This document shows, one piece after another, positions 18,465-27,875 of a stretch of DNA of 64,000 nt. Numbering within the stretch: position 1 is the first letter of the stretch; each line of letters starts with the position of its first letter. The position numbers and the translations under genes are program-made. The DNA lies in the NCBI RefSeq assembly GCF_003610535.1, contig NZ_RAPN01000001.1, forward strand, positions 124,001-188,000, given 5' to 3'. Origin of the DNA: Mangrovibacterium diazotrophicum. Lineage in GTDB: Bacteria > Bacteroidota > Bacteroidia > Bacteroidales > Prolixibacteraceae. The notes under the pieces are model-generated. The model saw nothing but the letters and a program-made list of their open reading frames with translations, was not told the origin of the DNA and ran no database searches.

Positions 18465-19097
18465 CTAAAAGATTTTAATGGTTTCGGTACTGCCCTCCGG
18501 AAAGCGGTTTTTCTCCATTGTTGCACTTTGATTTTCGATGTGCATAATGGCATCCACTATATGCTCCCACTTCGTTCCGCCTTTGGAGCTGCCATCTCTG
18601 TTTGCCTGATTGATGATTACAAATGAGGTGTTCGGAAACTGTTTCTTCAGCTCTTTAAATTCCTCGTGAGAAATATCCGTTGTTTGGGTACTGTCGATAA
18701 ATACCACATCGTAATCCCTGAATAGCTTCGGATTGTAGTCCTCGATGATTCCAATTGGGCTATTAATACCAAGCCTTACAACTTTCTCTTGCATTGTTCC
18801 TTTTGCACCTTCTTCATTGGCTACATACAGGACTTTATAGCCATGCTGTTTTACCAATTCATCGGCAAACATCAGGGCTACGGTACTCTTGCCATGAAAG
18901 CGTGAGCCGTAAATCATTATATAGAATGGGATATACAGCTTGCCTAAAAGTTTACCGAACTTTCCCCTGATTGAGATGGTCTTAAAGTTCATCTTGGCAA
19001 GGTCGTTTGCCAAAACAACCTGGTCGGATGCAATGACTGCGGTTCTTGTGGTGCCGGGATTGAATGCCCTGTTTTGTGAGCCACTACTTTTGGGCAT
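18465..19097 (-). CDS. RecA/RadA-like P-loop ATPase
   Basis: 210 aa. Walker A is GSRFHGKST at about residue 63; Walker B is DVVFIDST at about 130. The tail contains SFVIINQANRDGSSKGG and an EKNRF element, as in RadA/DnaB-type ATPases (sensor Q and KNRF). It is small and lies between the polyvalent genes and the lysis cassette. No terminase was found, so a genome-packaging motor is one option and a recombination ATPase another. The P-loop assignment is firm; the role is open. Confidence 0.7.
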   Translation of the reverse strand: MPKSSGSQNRAFNPGTTRTAVIASDQVVLANDLAKMNFKTISIRGKFGKLLGKLYIPFYIMIYGSRFHGKSTVALMFADELVKQHGYKVLYVANEEGAKGTMQEKVVRLGINSPIGIIEDYNPKLFRDYDVVFIDSTQTTDISHEEFKELKKQFPNTSFVIINQANRDGSSKGGTKWEHIVDAIMHIENQSATMEKNRFPEGSTETIKIF

Positions 19098-19111
19098 GGA
19101 AGTAGTGGCAT

Positions 19112-19978
19112 TTACTTTCCCAATCCGGCAATGCCTTGTAAGCCTTTTAACTGAACATTGGTAACAAGTAGTTTGTCGCTCTCCAGATAATCATGTAAAT
19201 GCTTTTGAACGTTTTTAACCTGTTCAAATTCCTTGTCAGATTTGTCAACCTTACCATTTTTTAATGAGTTGGTAACTGTGGTAAGTAAGCGTTGCGCTTT
19301 TGCCTTTGTGATATTGCCATACAGGTTGATAAACCTTTTAATCAATGCAACTGCCGGAGTAACACCATAGTCATCCACTATCTTTTTCAGCTTCGTGTAT
19401 AACGAATCCGGAACTTCAAACTTGCAAGTACCATTCATATCCTTGTATGTCTTGATAAGGTCATTGCTGATACTTTTTATTTCAGAGGCATACTTGCTTG
19501 TTTTGCGTATGGTCTTTTCGGTAGCTGCCTTTTGAATCACCTTGTACAAAAGCGATACCTGACGTTCTGTAACCTTCTTATTGTGGAAGTTCAGATAACG
19601 CCTGATTACTTTTATCTCCAACGGCATCAAATCAACCTCGATGGGTTTTCGTTGTGCTTTTTTGGGTGCTGCCGTTTTCTTTGTGGCTGTCCGTTTTGGT
19701 GCTACTTTCTTGGTCACATTTTTTGTCGATTTTTGTGACGAGGTAGTTTTCTTCTTCGCTGGTGCTTTCTTAGGTGCAGGGCTTTTCTTTTCTGAATCCT
19801 TTAGGTAAGGTTCAACGATTTTGAAATGATTATCAAGCATCTCTTTTATGTCCTTATCCTCATTGTAGAAATCGGCAAATGAATCGAACTCTTTATGTGC
19901 TTCCTGTGCTGCTTCCGGCAACTTTTTGAAGTCAATATTTTTGGTGGCTTCCTTGTAGTTTTTAACTGTAAGTTTCAT
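19112..19978 (-). CDS. Lys/Ala/Pro-rich DNA-binding-like protein
   Basis: 288 aa. A short helical N-terminus (1-65) leads to a histone-H1-like linker at about 66-115 made of PAPKKAPAKKK, KKVAPKRTATKK and KKAQRK segments. A helical C-terminal domain (116-270) follows, ending in GLQGIAGLGK. The linker is expected to bind DNA non-specifically. The GLG-type ending recurs in other element proteins, including the helicase at 22304. No family recognised. It follows the LPD1 gene after a 1-bp gap. Confidence 0.6.
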   Translation of the reverse strand: MKLTVKNYKEATKNIDFKKLPEAAQEAHKEFDSFADFYNEDKDIKEMLDNHFKIVEPYLKDSEKKSPAPKKAPAKKKTTSSQKSTKNVTKKVAPKRTATKKTAAPKKAQRKPIEVDLMPLEIKVIRRYLNFHNKKVTERQVSLLYKVIQKAATEKTIRKTSKYASEIKSISNDLIKTYKDMNGTCKFEVPDSLYTKLKKIVDDYGVTPAVALIKRFINLYGNITKAKAQRLLTTVTNSLKNGKVDKSDKEFEQVKNVQKHLHDYLESDKLLVTNVQLKGLQGIAGLGK

Positions 19979-19979
19979 A

Positions 19980-22307
19980 TCACGATATTTTTAATTGTTT
20001 TTGTTTAATGCGAATTGCTTTAGCCCTTATTTTGGCAAGTTTCAGTTTGCGCTCTTTGCCCACTATCACACCTTTGTTCACGCTGCCTTTCTCGGTCAGG
20101 TCGATGTATTCATCGGCTCTTTTATCGGTAAATGGCTCAAATGATTTAATGGATAAATGTTCCTTGATTGCATATATCAGGTTGTCAAAGCACTTGTTAA
20201 TGTAAATGCGTTCCTGACCTTGCGGATATACAGGATGAGAGAACATTCCACCTGATACCAAATAGTTATTTACCCGGTCCTTTTCCTTTAGCTTGTCGTA
20301 CACATAGCACTCGAAGCTTCGGGCAAACATCTCGGCAATATCTTTCCAATAAGCACCTTGAAGTTTGGAATAGTGATATAGGTAGCTGTCGGTTCTGCGC
20401 ATCTTAGTCTCGTCAAAATCATTGTAGCTAACCGCTTTATCTTCCAAGGCATAATACCCAAAGCGAAGCATTAGGATAAGCGAAACGATACTTGTATGCA
20501 CCACCGACTGCCTCTCCTGAAATGTCGGTACAACCTTCTTTAAAGAGGTTTTCAGAATATCCTTAAACCAATCTTTTGTTGGTGATGAATTACCACCAAT
20601 GAAATACTTCTTACGATACCCTAAACTTTCAATGATGGTATTCAGATAGCTTTCTGAACGTAGCGGTTTGGTTGATAATTCCAAGCCATTCAGATAGTGG
20701 TCAAAGAAATGCCCCCACTCATGGGCTACCGAGCCGTCACCGTTTCGTTTGGTCAGGTTGATGAGCTGCCGTGTTGGGTAGTAAGTAGCCATTGCTTTGC
20801 CACCACGACCAAAAGCTCCAAATGCAATAGCAAGGGCTTCGTTTATGGATAGGTTGATGTCAAGCACCTCGCACAAATCAACGATGGCTGCAACAAAGTG
20901 GCGAATATGTTCTCTGGCTTCATCATCCTTCACGTAGTTTCCTAAAGTGAGCGATTTAAAATGAAGCTTCTTGATAACCGTGTTTTCATCCGCTTCTTCA
21001 ATTAATAAACCGCCTGTGCGTTTGATATATGATAACGGTACGGCTTCTATTTTAGGCTTGCTACTGCTTTTTGAATTGCTGGATTTCTTTGTTTCTGCCC
21101 AGCTCCAATCCGGTTTAAATTCCTTGTATGGGAATCGTTCTTTTTGCTCGTTATATTCTCTTTGGGCATCATTAATAAACCGAGTACAAACTTGAGTAAC
21201 ATACCTTACATAGTCCTCCACAGTCCGAACGCTGCTCAACATGCCTCCCTGAAAAGTCAGGTCGTTTTGCTTGTGGCGTTTCATATCGGCAGGAGAAAGA
21301 ATTTGCTTTGCAGAATCAATGCAATCCTGTTGGCGTTTTATCCGCTTGTCGGTGTATTCCTTCAACCTTTTTGCATGGGGTTCAGCCAGTTCTTTGGTGA
21401 TACCTGAATACTGATGGGCTTTCATGTAAGTTTCCTTAACCGCTGATGTAGTCCGATAGCCTTTAATGGTAAAGACAATATTGCGAAGTGCCTTACCGAA
21501 TATCATCCCAAAATCATGCTTGCCCACAATCTCACCATTATTGGCAATGGTATCGAGCTGCTGCAAATCTGTAATTGAAATGGCATCGTTTAAAACACTT
21601 ACAAAAGCCTCCGCCATTCTCACATATTGCTCCCTGGCTTCTTTAGTGTTGGCATGTGGCTTTGCCGGGAATGCCTGACGAACCTTTACTTTCAAAAAGG
21701 CACAACCTGAATCCGTTCCATTTTCTTTTTCTGCCTGTGGGTCAACCTTTGGAAATACCTTATCCTTTTTAACCAGCTCGATGGCGGTAGCTTCATCTTG
21801 TTCGATGCTGTTTAAATCACTACTGCTGATAAGCTTGTTGTACATGGCTTGTTCTTTCCTGGAACCATGAACACGCTTCCCTGCATCTTTAAATTCCCGG
21901 TTCTTTTGCTTCTCTTGTAAAGCCTTTTCAACTTCCGTATCAATATCACCAAGGTTATCATTGGGTGTCGCTAAGTTGGCGCAGTAGTTTTCGTATAAAG
22001 ACCAATCACCGTTGATAATGAAGAAACCATCTTTAGGATTAGGCTTATAACCTTGTTTTGTTTTGTAGCCATTCCGACCTTCAATGAATCCTTGTTTGGT
22101 TAAAATCCAAACGAAGTCACCCTTTCTCGGCTTATATCGTGTGGCAATAATATCGGTCGCTTTCTCAAAACCTTTATAGATGGGCAAAGCATTGACATTA
22201 ACGCCCTCATTAAAACCATTGGCTAAGATGGAAGCCTTTGATTTTCCTTTGGTGCGAATATCCTTGTGAATGGCTTTGTACTTTTTATAAAACTCCTTTT
22301 CCGTCAT
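19980..22307 (-). CDS. polyvalent protein with LPD1 / zincin-like domain
   Basis: 775 aa. Central segment (about residues 490-535) contains LAIAFGAFGRGGKAMATYYP, INLTKRNG and VAHEWGHFFDHYL. This is the pattern of LPD1, a large polyvalent protein-associated domain of phages and conjugative elements, and includes a metallopeptidase-like HEWGH motif. The N-terminal 100 residues form a separate domain; coiled-coil-like stretches lie between. Polyvalent proteins are thought to enter the host with the DNA and counter host defences. The C-terminus ends in IRAKAIRIKQKQL, a tail shared with the next two upstream genes. It overlaps the helicase gene by 4 bp (ATGA). Confidence 0.75.
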   Translation of the reverse strand: MTEKEFYKKYKAIHKDIRTKGKSKASILANGFNEGVNVNALPIYKGFEKATDIIATRYKPRKGDFVWILTKQGFIEGRNGYKTKQGYKPNPKDGFFIINGDWSLYENYCANLATPNDNLGDIDTEVEKALQEKQKNREFKDAGKRVHGSRKEQAMYNKLISSSDLNSIEQDEATAIELVKKDKVFPKVDPQAEKENGTDSGCAFLKVKVRQAFPAKPHANTKEAREQYVRMAEAFVSVLNDAISITDLQQLDTIANNGEIVGKHDFGMIFGKALRNIVFTIKGYRTTSAVKETYMKAHQYSGITKELAEPHAKRLKEYTDKRIKRQQDCIDSAKQILSPADMKRHKQNDLTFQGGMLSSVRTVEDYVRYVTQVCTRFINDAQREYNEQKERFPYKEFKPDWSWAETKKSSNSKSSSKPKIEAVPLSYIKRTGGLLIEEADENTVIKKLHFKSLTLGNYVKDDEAREHIRHFVAAIVDLCEVLDINLSINEALAIAFGAFGRGGKAMATYYPTRQLINLTKRNGDGSVAHEWGHFFDHYLNGLELSTKPLRSESYLNTIIESLGYRKKYFIGGNSSPTKDWFKDILKTSLKKVVPTFQERQSVVHTSIVSLILMLRFGYYALEDKAVSYNDFDETKMRRTDSYLYHYSKLQGAYWKDIAEMFARSFECYVYDKLKEKDRVNNYLVSGGMFSHPVYPQGQERIYINKCFDNLIYAIKEHLSIKSFEPFTDKRADEYIDLTEKGSVNKGVIVGKERKLKLAKIRAKAIRIKQKQLKIS

Positions 22308-25300
22308 AGTATGGTCTTGATTTTAGGATGAGTACCAAGCCCGGCAACTGCCCGAAGCTGTTTCTGCTTAATCAGGATAGCCTTTGCACGGAGCTTCACA
22401 AGCATTAATTGCTTACCTGTGTCAATGCTTACCTTTTTACCTTTAGGTGCGGATTGCTTTTGTTTGGCCAGTCGTTTGGGAAATTCCTTTTTGTCCTGTT
22501 CAAACATCTTCATCGCCTCATTGGTAAGGCTATCAGTTGAATTGCCTCGCTTTGTTCCCTTATCCAAAAACTCATCGTAATAATGGCGAGGAATTTTAAC
22601 CGATAAACTGAATCGTTCACCAAGCAGATTAAGAAGTTTGGGCATCTTACTTTCTTCAACCGAAGCCCTCATATTGCCCGAAACCATTTCAAAACCATCC
22701 CGATTATTAACCAGGAGCTTTACCACTTCTTTATCGGTGTAAATGGGAATATGCGTTTTGGTTTTCGGCATGATAACCTTAAAAGTGCCATCATAATGCC
22801 TGGCTATTGTAATCCTGTTTTCGGTGGCAATGGTAGCACCATTACGAAGGCTCATAATGTGCTTTTGAAGTTTGGCGATTGGAGCTACAACATAGTTGTC
22901 TGCCTTATTATCGTTATTGTCGGGCGACCATGCCTCGCTCATTAAAATGCCTTTCTGAACACCTCTGCCTTTGGTGGTGAAGCTCACCAACTTGCCCGAA
23001 AAGTCCGCAGAGCCTTGTAATATGTTTCCTGTTACGATGTATCGGATTTGTCGGTCTGCCGTGAAGTCTTTAATGGCTTCATCCCAACGCTCAATCAAAC
23101 TTTCCTTTTGCCCTGTTGTGAGCTGCATACTACGGCTCATTACACGCTCAATTTCTTTGGCGGTGTCTCCCGATGCAGGAAGAACGATGTATTTACGGCT
23201 GTCAGATATGGCAAAGCGAAGCTTCACCGATGAAGGAGCATAAGGATTCTTGCGTTTGGGATTAATGTCAAAACCAAGAAACACGCAATAGGAATTGGAA
23301 CTGCTATCTGTTTCAAAACTTACTGCCGGATAGAAATAACCATGACCGACCTTGAAGAACTTGAAAAAGTTGTTCAGGTAGCGTTTACGGTTCTCGCTTT
23401 GTGTTTTGGTCTTGGTTATCTCGGCTTGTTTTCCGTCTTCAATTTCTTCGGTTCTTTCAGCGACATAATCTCTTTGGGCTGCTTTGTCATATACAGGAAT
23501 TTTCTGATAGCCCTTCTCATCGGTAATACCATTAAAAAGGTCTTTGTATTTTTCTTCCAGCTCCTTTAAATCTGTTGTAAGCTTGTTTTGTACAAACTTC
23601 TCGTGAGCCGAAACTATTTCTTCAGAAATGCTATCTGGGTGTTTACCGCTTAGTTGTTTTTGAATCAGCTTTTCAAGTTCTTCTTTACCATAGGGCTTTT
23701 TAAGTACGTTACATTCACACTTTTCCAAATAGGTATCGTTACCAAATACCGAACGTCCACCTTTTCCGGCAATCACAACACGCTTTTCAAGAGACTCTGC
23801 TTTTAGGTTCAGGACTTCCACTTCAAGGTCGTACTCATCGGCTTGCTTGAGGTATTCGATGTAATCGTTGTATCGCTCAATAACCTCTTGGTAAAACTTC
23901 TCCTGTTCCTTTACTGATAAAACAGCCACACGCCCTGTTACTTTTGAAGCATCACCTTCTGATGGTGTTTCATCGCTTTCTTTACCCTCAAATTTGAGTG
24001 GGTTATCCAGGGCTTTGTTTAGCTCTTCATTTTCCAACATGTATTGGCGAACCACTTTATCACCGTACTTATTCAGAAAGTCATCGGATTCTAATTGTGA
24101 TTTGCTACTTTTCTGGTTGGAGGTGGTATTGGCATCCAATGATTTCAGCTTCTTTTTGAGCATCATCATAAACCGCTTTTGTGCCGGGATGGATGAGATA
24201 ATGTAATCGTAAATCGGTTTCATTATCTGCCCTGTGCGGTTGATACGTCCACGCTTTTGAATTTCGGTATTGATGTTCAGTTCAGGTTGGAGTATCACCA
24301 TCACACGTTGCTTCACCTTTTCTGCTGGAACTTTATCGGTAACAATAGCATGTGCCGAAGCTCCTGTTGAACCACTTTGATTAATCAGCAAACAATCAAT
24401 TTCATTGTCGTTGAATTGACGAAACAAATCGGCTGTGTTTTCCTTTTTTCGGCTCATCACCAAGGCGGTGGTGTTTTTCTTGTTCAGGTTCTTGTACTGA
24501 ACACAAAGCTTTCGACCTGTAACTTCACCAACTGAATAGCCGGCTTCTTTTATTTTTTGGATTATCAAATCAAGCGGACTTATAGTAATACCTGTGGATG
24601 CCTGTTCTATTCTCCTGATAATATCGTAGTAAGCCAATTGTGCATCTTCCGATAAATCGGCAATATTGAATTGTTTGCCTTGTGATTCTCCGTCAATATC
24701 CTTTTCGGTGTATCGAAGAACCGAATCCAATCCTTTTTCCAATACGGTTGAGAAATCACCGTTTATCACATCATCGGGTTTTGCCATTCCTTCTAAAAAG
24801 CTTCCCATTGTGGAGGCAAAAGCAATGATAGGTTTCTTGCCTTTTTTCAACCTGTTAATAGCATGGTCGGCAACATGGGCAGCGTTCAGGCTAAAGAGCA
24901 ATTGATTAATGACGTTAAAGACTTTTGAGAAATACGGAATATTATCAACCCCGGCTTTCTCTGTTCCTTTTCGGGTTTCTACCTCTTTACTTTCGGCTGC
25001 TGCAATCTTATCAAGCTGTTCAACCTGTTTGTTGATGTATTTCTCCTGGAACCCGATAATATCACGGATTATGGAAGTAACCTTGTCGGCAGTTTCAGCT
25101 TGTTCTTTGGCTTTTTCTTTCAGCTCGATGTAGTTCACTTCCACACCTTCAAAAGAGCGTTCGCGCCTAATCATTTGCCCCTCTGAAACCAATTGGGCTG
25201 CCAATACTTCCTGCAATGCTACACCACCTTTTGTGATTGCTTCTACCAAATCCTCTTTGCTCATATTAGCATCGCTCATTGAAGTCTTTTGAGCGTAAAT

Positions 25301-26251
25301 TGGCATATTATCAGGTCGCTTTGCAAAAGTTGCAGATAAGAAACAAACACCTTTGGTTTGCCTTAATACATCTTGCATAAACTCACCTGTATTTGAGCTT
25401 CCCGAAGCATTGTGAGCTTCATCCATAATGATGATATTGCCAATACTTGCAGCATTTAAAAATTCCTGTTTGGCAGGCTTTTTCGGTTGATTGAACTGCG
25501 AATAAGTGGCACAAACAAAGTTGTAATTATTGGGTACTTTCTTACCCTTGATAATCCTTTCTTGTGTAGGCTTTTCTGGAGCTGTATAAATGACTTCACC
25601 GCTTTTATCTTTCACATTGGTTTTGCTCTCTTTAGTGTTCACGATAAACGGAACCAGGGCAGAACTTCCAATGTCCGACAAGTCTCGATACAGGTCAGTA
25701 AACAGGTTGGGCTTTTCGGATAAGAACACAGGTTGCAGCCCACTTTTAACACCGTAGCGGATTAAAGCTGCTGCGGTTCTTCCTTTACCAATTCCTGTTT
25801 GGTCGCCAACTATGATTCCCTGGCCACGCTTCTCGATATTGTAAATGGCTAGTGAAACCGCATCAATCTGTTCGCACGAAAGCGACTTGACAAGTTCATC
25901 ATTGCTGTAATCGAGTTTCTCGGCAACATAGTCAAACAAAGGCATCCCTATACTTTTCTTTACTTTCCGGATTGCGATGTGCATTTCATGTCCCATAGAA
26001 TCAGGAACAGTTGTATCCAGGATAAAACCTTTTTCGGCTGTTGGGATATATGCCATGCCCAGCCCTTTATGACCGAACATTCCTTGTAAATACTCATGTT
26101 CATTTTGAGCCAGCTTTTTGGTGCGGACAAAGCTTTTGTTGTTGGTGGTTTTAAAACCCAATTCAATAAGCCTTGCTGATATATGTTTTGGAGGAACGCT
26201 ACCAAACTTTATGGTAATGCTGTTCTTACTAAATGTTATTGCTTGTTTCAT
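22304..26251 (-). CDS. Strawberry-notch-type SF2 helicase, large polyvalent protein
   Basis: 1315 aa. Motif I is GDQTGIGKGRTAAA (about residue 149), motif II is IIIMDEAHNASG (about 275), and motif VI is QKRGRINRTGQI (about 690). The GDQTGIGKGR form and the long insert are typical of Strawberry-notch (SBNO) helicases found in phage and plasmid polyvalent proteins. N-terminal 95 residues form an extra domain, and the C-terminal 500 residues are of unknown fold. It ends in LRAKAILIKQKQLRAVAGLG plus a short tail. It overlaps the methyltransferase gene by 23 bp. A role in DNA remodelling on entry, with the adjacent methyltransferase, is likely. Confidence 0.85.
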   Translation of the reverse strand: MKQAITFSKNSITIKFGSVPPKHISARLIELGFKTTNNKSFVRTKKLAQNEHEYLQGMFGHKGLGMAYIPTAEKGFILDTTVPDSMGHEMHIAIRKVKKSIGMPLFDYVAEKLDYSNDELVKSLSCEQIDAVSLAIYNIEKRGQGIIVGDQTGIGKGRTAAALIRYGVKSGLQPVFLSEKPNLFTDLYRDLSDIGSSALVPFIVNTKESKTNVKDKSGEVIYTAPEKPTQERIIKGKKVPNNYNFVCATYSQFNQPKKPAKQEFLNAASIGNIIIMDEAHNASGSSNTGEFMQDVLRQTKGVCFLSATFAKRPDNMPIYAQKTSMSDANMSKEDLVEAITKGGVALQEVLAAQLVSEGQMIRRERSFEGVEVNYIELKEKAKEQAETADKVTSIIRDIIGFQEKYINKQVEQLDKIAAAESKEVETRKGTEKAGVDNIPYFSKVFNVINQLLFSLNAAHVADHAINRLKKGKKPIIAFASTMGSFLEGMAKPDDVINGDFSTVLEKGLDSVLRYTEKDIDGESQGKQFNIADLSEDAQLAYYDIIRRIEQASTGITISPLDLIIQKIKEAGYSVGEVTGRKLCVQYKNLNKKNTTALVMSRKKENTADLFRQFNDNEIDCLLINQSGSTGASAHAIVTDKVPAEKVKQRVMVILQPELNINTEIQKRGRINRTGQIMKPIYDYIISSIPAQKRFMMMLKKKLKSLDANTTSNQKSSKSQLESDDFLNKYGDKVVRQYMLENEELNKALDNPLKFEGKESDETPSEGDASKVTGRVAVLSVKEQEKFYQEVIERYNDYIEYLKQADEYDLEVEVLNLKAESLEKRVVIAGKGGRSVFGNDTYLEKCECNVLKKPYGKEELEKLIQKQLSGKHPDSISEEIVSAHEKFVQNKLTTDLKELEEKYKDLFNGITDEKGYQKIPVYDKAAQRDYVAERTEEIEDGKQAEITKTKTQSENRKRYLNNFFKFFKVGHGYFYPAVSFETDSSSNSYCVFLGFDINPKRKNPYAPSSVKLRFAISDSRKYIVLPASGDTAKEIERVMSRSMQLTTGQKESLIERWDEAIKDFTADRQIRYIVTGNILQGSADFSGKLVSFTTKGRGVQKGILMSEAWSPDNNDNKADNYVVAPIAKLQKHIMSLRNGATIATENRITIARHYDGTFKVIMPKTKTHIPIYTDKEVVKLLVNNRDGFEMVSGNMRASVEESKMPKLLNLLGERFSLSVKIPRHYYDEFLDKGTKRGNSTDSLTNEAMKMFEQDKKEFPKRLAKQKQSAPKGKKVSIDTGKQLMLVKLRAKAILIKQKQLRAVAGLGTHPKIKTIL

Positions 26252-27359
26252 ACTGCTTCTGTTTTATGAGAATTGCTTTTGCTCTCAACCTGGCAATGTT
26301 CTGATTGATTTTCGTAAGAGTTTCTGGAGATGGTTGAAGTTGAACCCTGTCCCAAAGTTCTTCATGGGTATTTACAACGGTGCTGTGTAATTTATTTTTA
26401 AGCGGAGCTGCTCCATCGGGAACTGCTTTTGCTCCATCAATTAGAATCAATCGGGTATTGATTGAAGTTCCTTGTCTGGAATAAAGCTTTTTACCGTTAA
26501 TCGGGATAATATCTTCAATGTTGTAAAAGTGATAGAGGTAATTCAGGAAAATGCGGTTAGTTCCTGCGGTAACCCGACCGTGTTCGTCCCAAGTGGTATG
26601 ACCGCCAATGATAATAGCTGCCTTACCGTCATCTTTCATGCAACGCAAAGCGTTCAATGCCATCGCATGTTCCAATCGCTTGATTTTAAACTTTCCGAAA
26701 ATTTCAGGTTGAGAAAGTGAACCGAAAGGTGGATTCGTAACTATGCCGTCAAAATTTCTGTCATAAGCTGCCGGAGGTTTTAAAGCATCCCAAGAGCTGA
26801 CCTTTGCAAAAGGTTGTTCTTTCAGGTTGGCAAGTCTTACATCATCCAACTCGTTAACATGGGTATAATGATATGGTAAAGCAATGGTTAAAAGTCCGTT
26901 TCCTGCCGATGGCTCTAAATACCTTGGAAAGTATTTTTTGTCATCCGTAAGATGAGCATTGCCGACAATTTTACCCTTTGTACTTCCTTTTACAATGTTC
27001 TTAAAAGCTTTGTAGCCTGATAAACTACCTGATTTTAAGATATAACTCGATGCCAGGAACGAAATGGGTGCCGGAGTGGAATATTGCTGCATCAACACAC
27101 TCATGCTTGTGCGCATGGAAAGATTGACCTGTGATTGATACAGGGCTACAATATCAAGGTACTTTTCGTAAGTGGTTAACGAACTGTCGTGTGCTATCTC
27201 TCTTGCGTTAAGGATTATTGCCAGTTCGGTAAATTCTTTCACCAAGTTCTTATTGGCGATACCGAAGCTTTTGGCAATGCTTTCAATAGTGGTTTTAGAG
27301 TGCTTACGTCCGCCTTTTAAATCCTCACGAATCCTTGATATGTAGCCCTTTTTATCCAT
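26229..27359 (-). CDS. adenine-specific DNA methyltransferase-like polyvalent protein
   Basis: 376 aa from ATG 27359 (a TTG two codons upstream is also in frame). SAM motif I is LEPSAGNGLL (about 150) and catalytic motif IV is NPPFGS (about 210), the gamma/N6-adenine class order. The first 100 residues are helical. The C-terminus ends in LRAKAILIKQKQYE, the tail shared with the helicase and LPD1 proteins. In mobile elements such enzymes protect incoming DNA from restriction; target specificity is not visible and no partner endonuclease is present. Confidence 0.82.
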   Translation of the reverse strand: MDKKGYISRIREDLKGGRKHSKTTIESIAKSFGIANKNLVKEFTELAIILNAREIAHDSSLTTYEKYLDIVALYQSQVNLSMRTSMSVLMQQYSTPAPISFLASSYILKSGSLSGYKAFKNIVKGSTKGKIVGNAHLTDDKKYFPRYLEPSAGNGLLTIALPYHYTHVNELDDVRLANLKEQPFAKVSSWDALKPPAAYDRNFDGIVTNPPFGSLSQPEIFGKFKIKRLEHAMALNALRCMKDDGKAAIIIGGHTTWDEHGRVTAGTNRIFLNYLYHFYNIEDIIPINGKKLYSRQGTSINTRLILIDGAKAVPDGAAPLKNKLHSTVVNTHEELWDRVQLQPSPETLTKINQNIARLRAKAILIKQKQYETSNNI

Positions 27360-27372
27360 GAACAAACCAGAA

Positions 27373-27873
27373 CTACATGATTGTGTGAGCCAAATAGAAA
27401 AGACCTACGAATATCTCTGCTGCCATTGTCAGCTCCAAACACCAGATTCGTTTGTCGGCAAAGCCTGTTGCAATTAAAGCCGAAATAGCAATGATGATAG
27501 TATATTCGATATTACCGAAACTGAAATAATAGCTTAATCCAAGGAGCGCAAAACCTCCAATTGCAGATACATAGTGCGCAATACGGATAAACAGGTTTCG
27601 TTTAAAGTCGGAAAATACACCGACTAAAAAGATTCCGATACCACCACCGATAACCCACCAATCGGCAGATTCTTTAATGAAAATACCTGTTATGATGATG
27701 GCCAGTCCACAAACCCACATCACTATCTCAAATACAAGCTTGTAAGGTTTGCGTAAAAAGTAATTGCTATCGGAAATTGATTTGCGGATGCCATGAACCG
27801 CTATGATGGAAGTAAGATAAACTACCAAGGCTATAAATGCCGTGAAAAGGCTTGCTATTACTAATACTTTCAT
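27373..27873 (-). CDS. multi-pass membrane protein of unknown function
   Basis: 166 aa with five hydrophobic segments, beginning VLVIASLFTAFIALVVYLTS and including WWVIGGGIGIFLVGVFSDF. No family recognised. It lies between the fibre gene (2-bp gap) and the methyltransferase gene (13-bp gap), in the same transcription unit. A virion-membrane or superinfection-exclusion role would fit the context but is not shown. Confidence 0.55.
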   Translation of the reverse strand: MKVLVIASLFTAFIALVVYLTSIIAVHGIRKSISDSNYFLRKPYKLVFEIVMWVCGLAIIITGIFIKESADWWVIGGGIGIFLVGVFSDFKRNLFIRIAHYVSAIGGFALLGLSYYFSFGNIEYTIIIAISALIATGFADKRIWCLELTMAAEIFVGLFYLAHTIM

Positions 27874-27875
27874 AA

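Noticed and set aside
18464-18553. Longer N-terminus of the coiled-coil lysis accessory
   Set aside because: It overlaps the ATPase gene in another frame; the ATG at 18463 directly after the ATPase stop places the membrane helix at the N-terminus.
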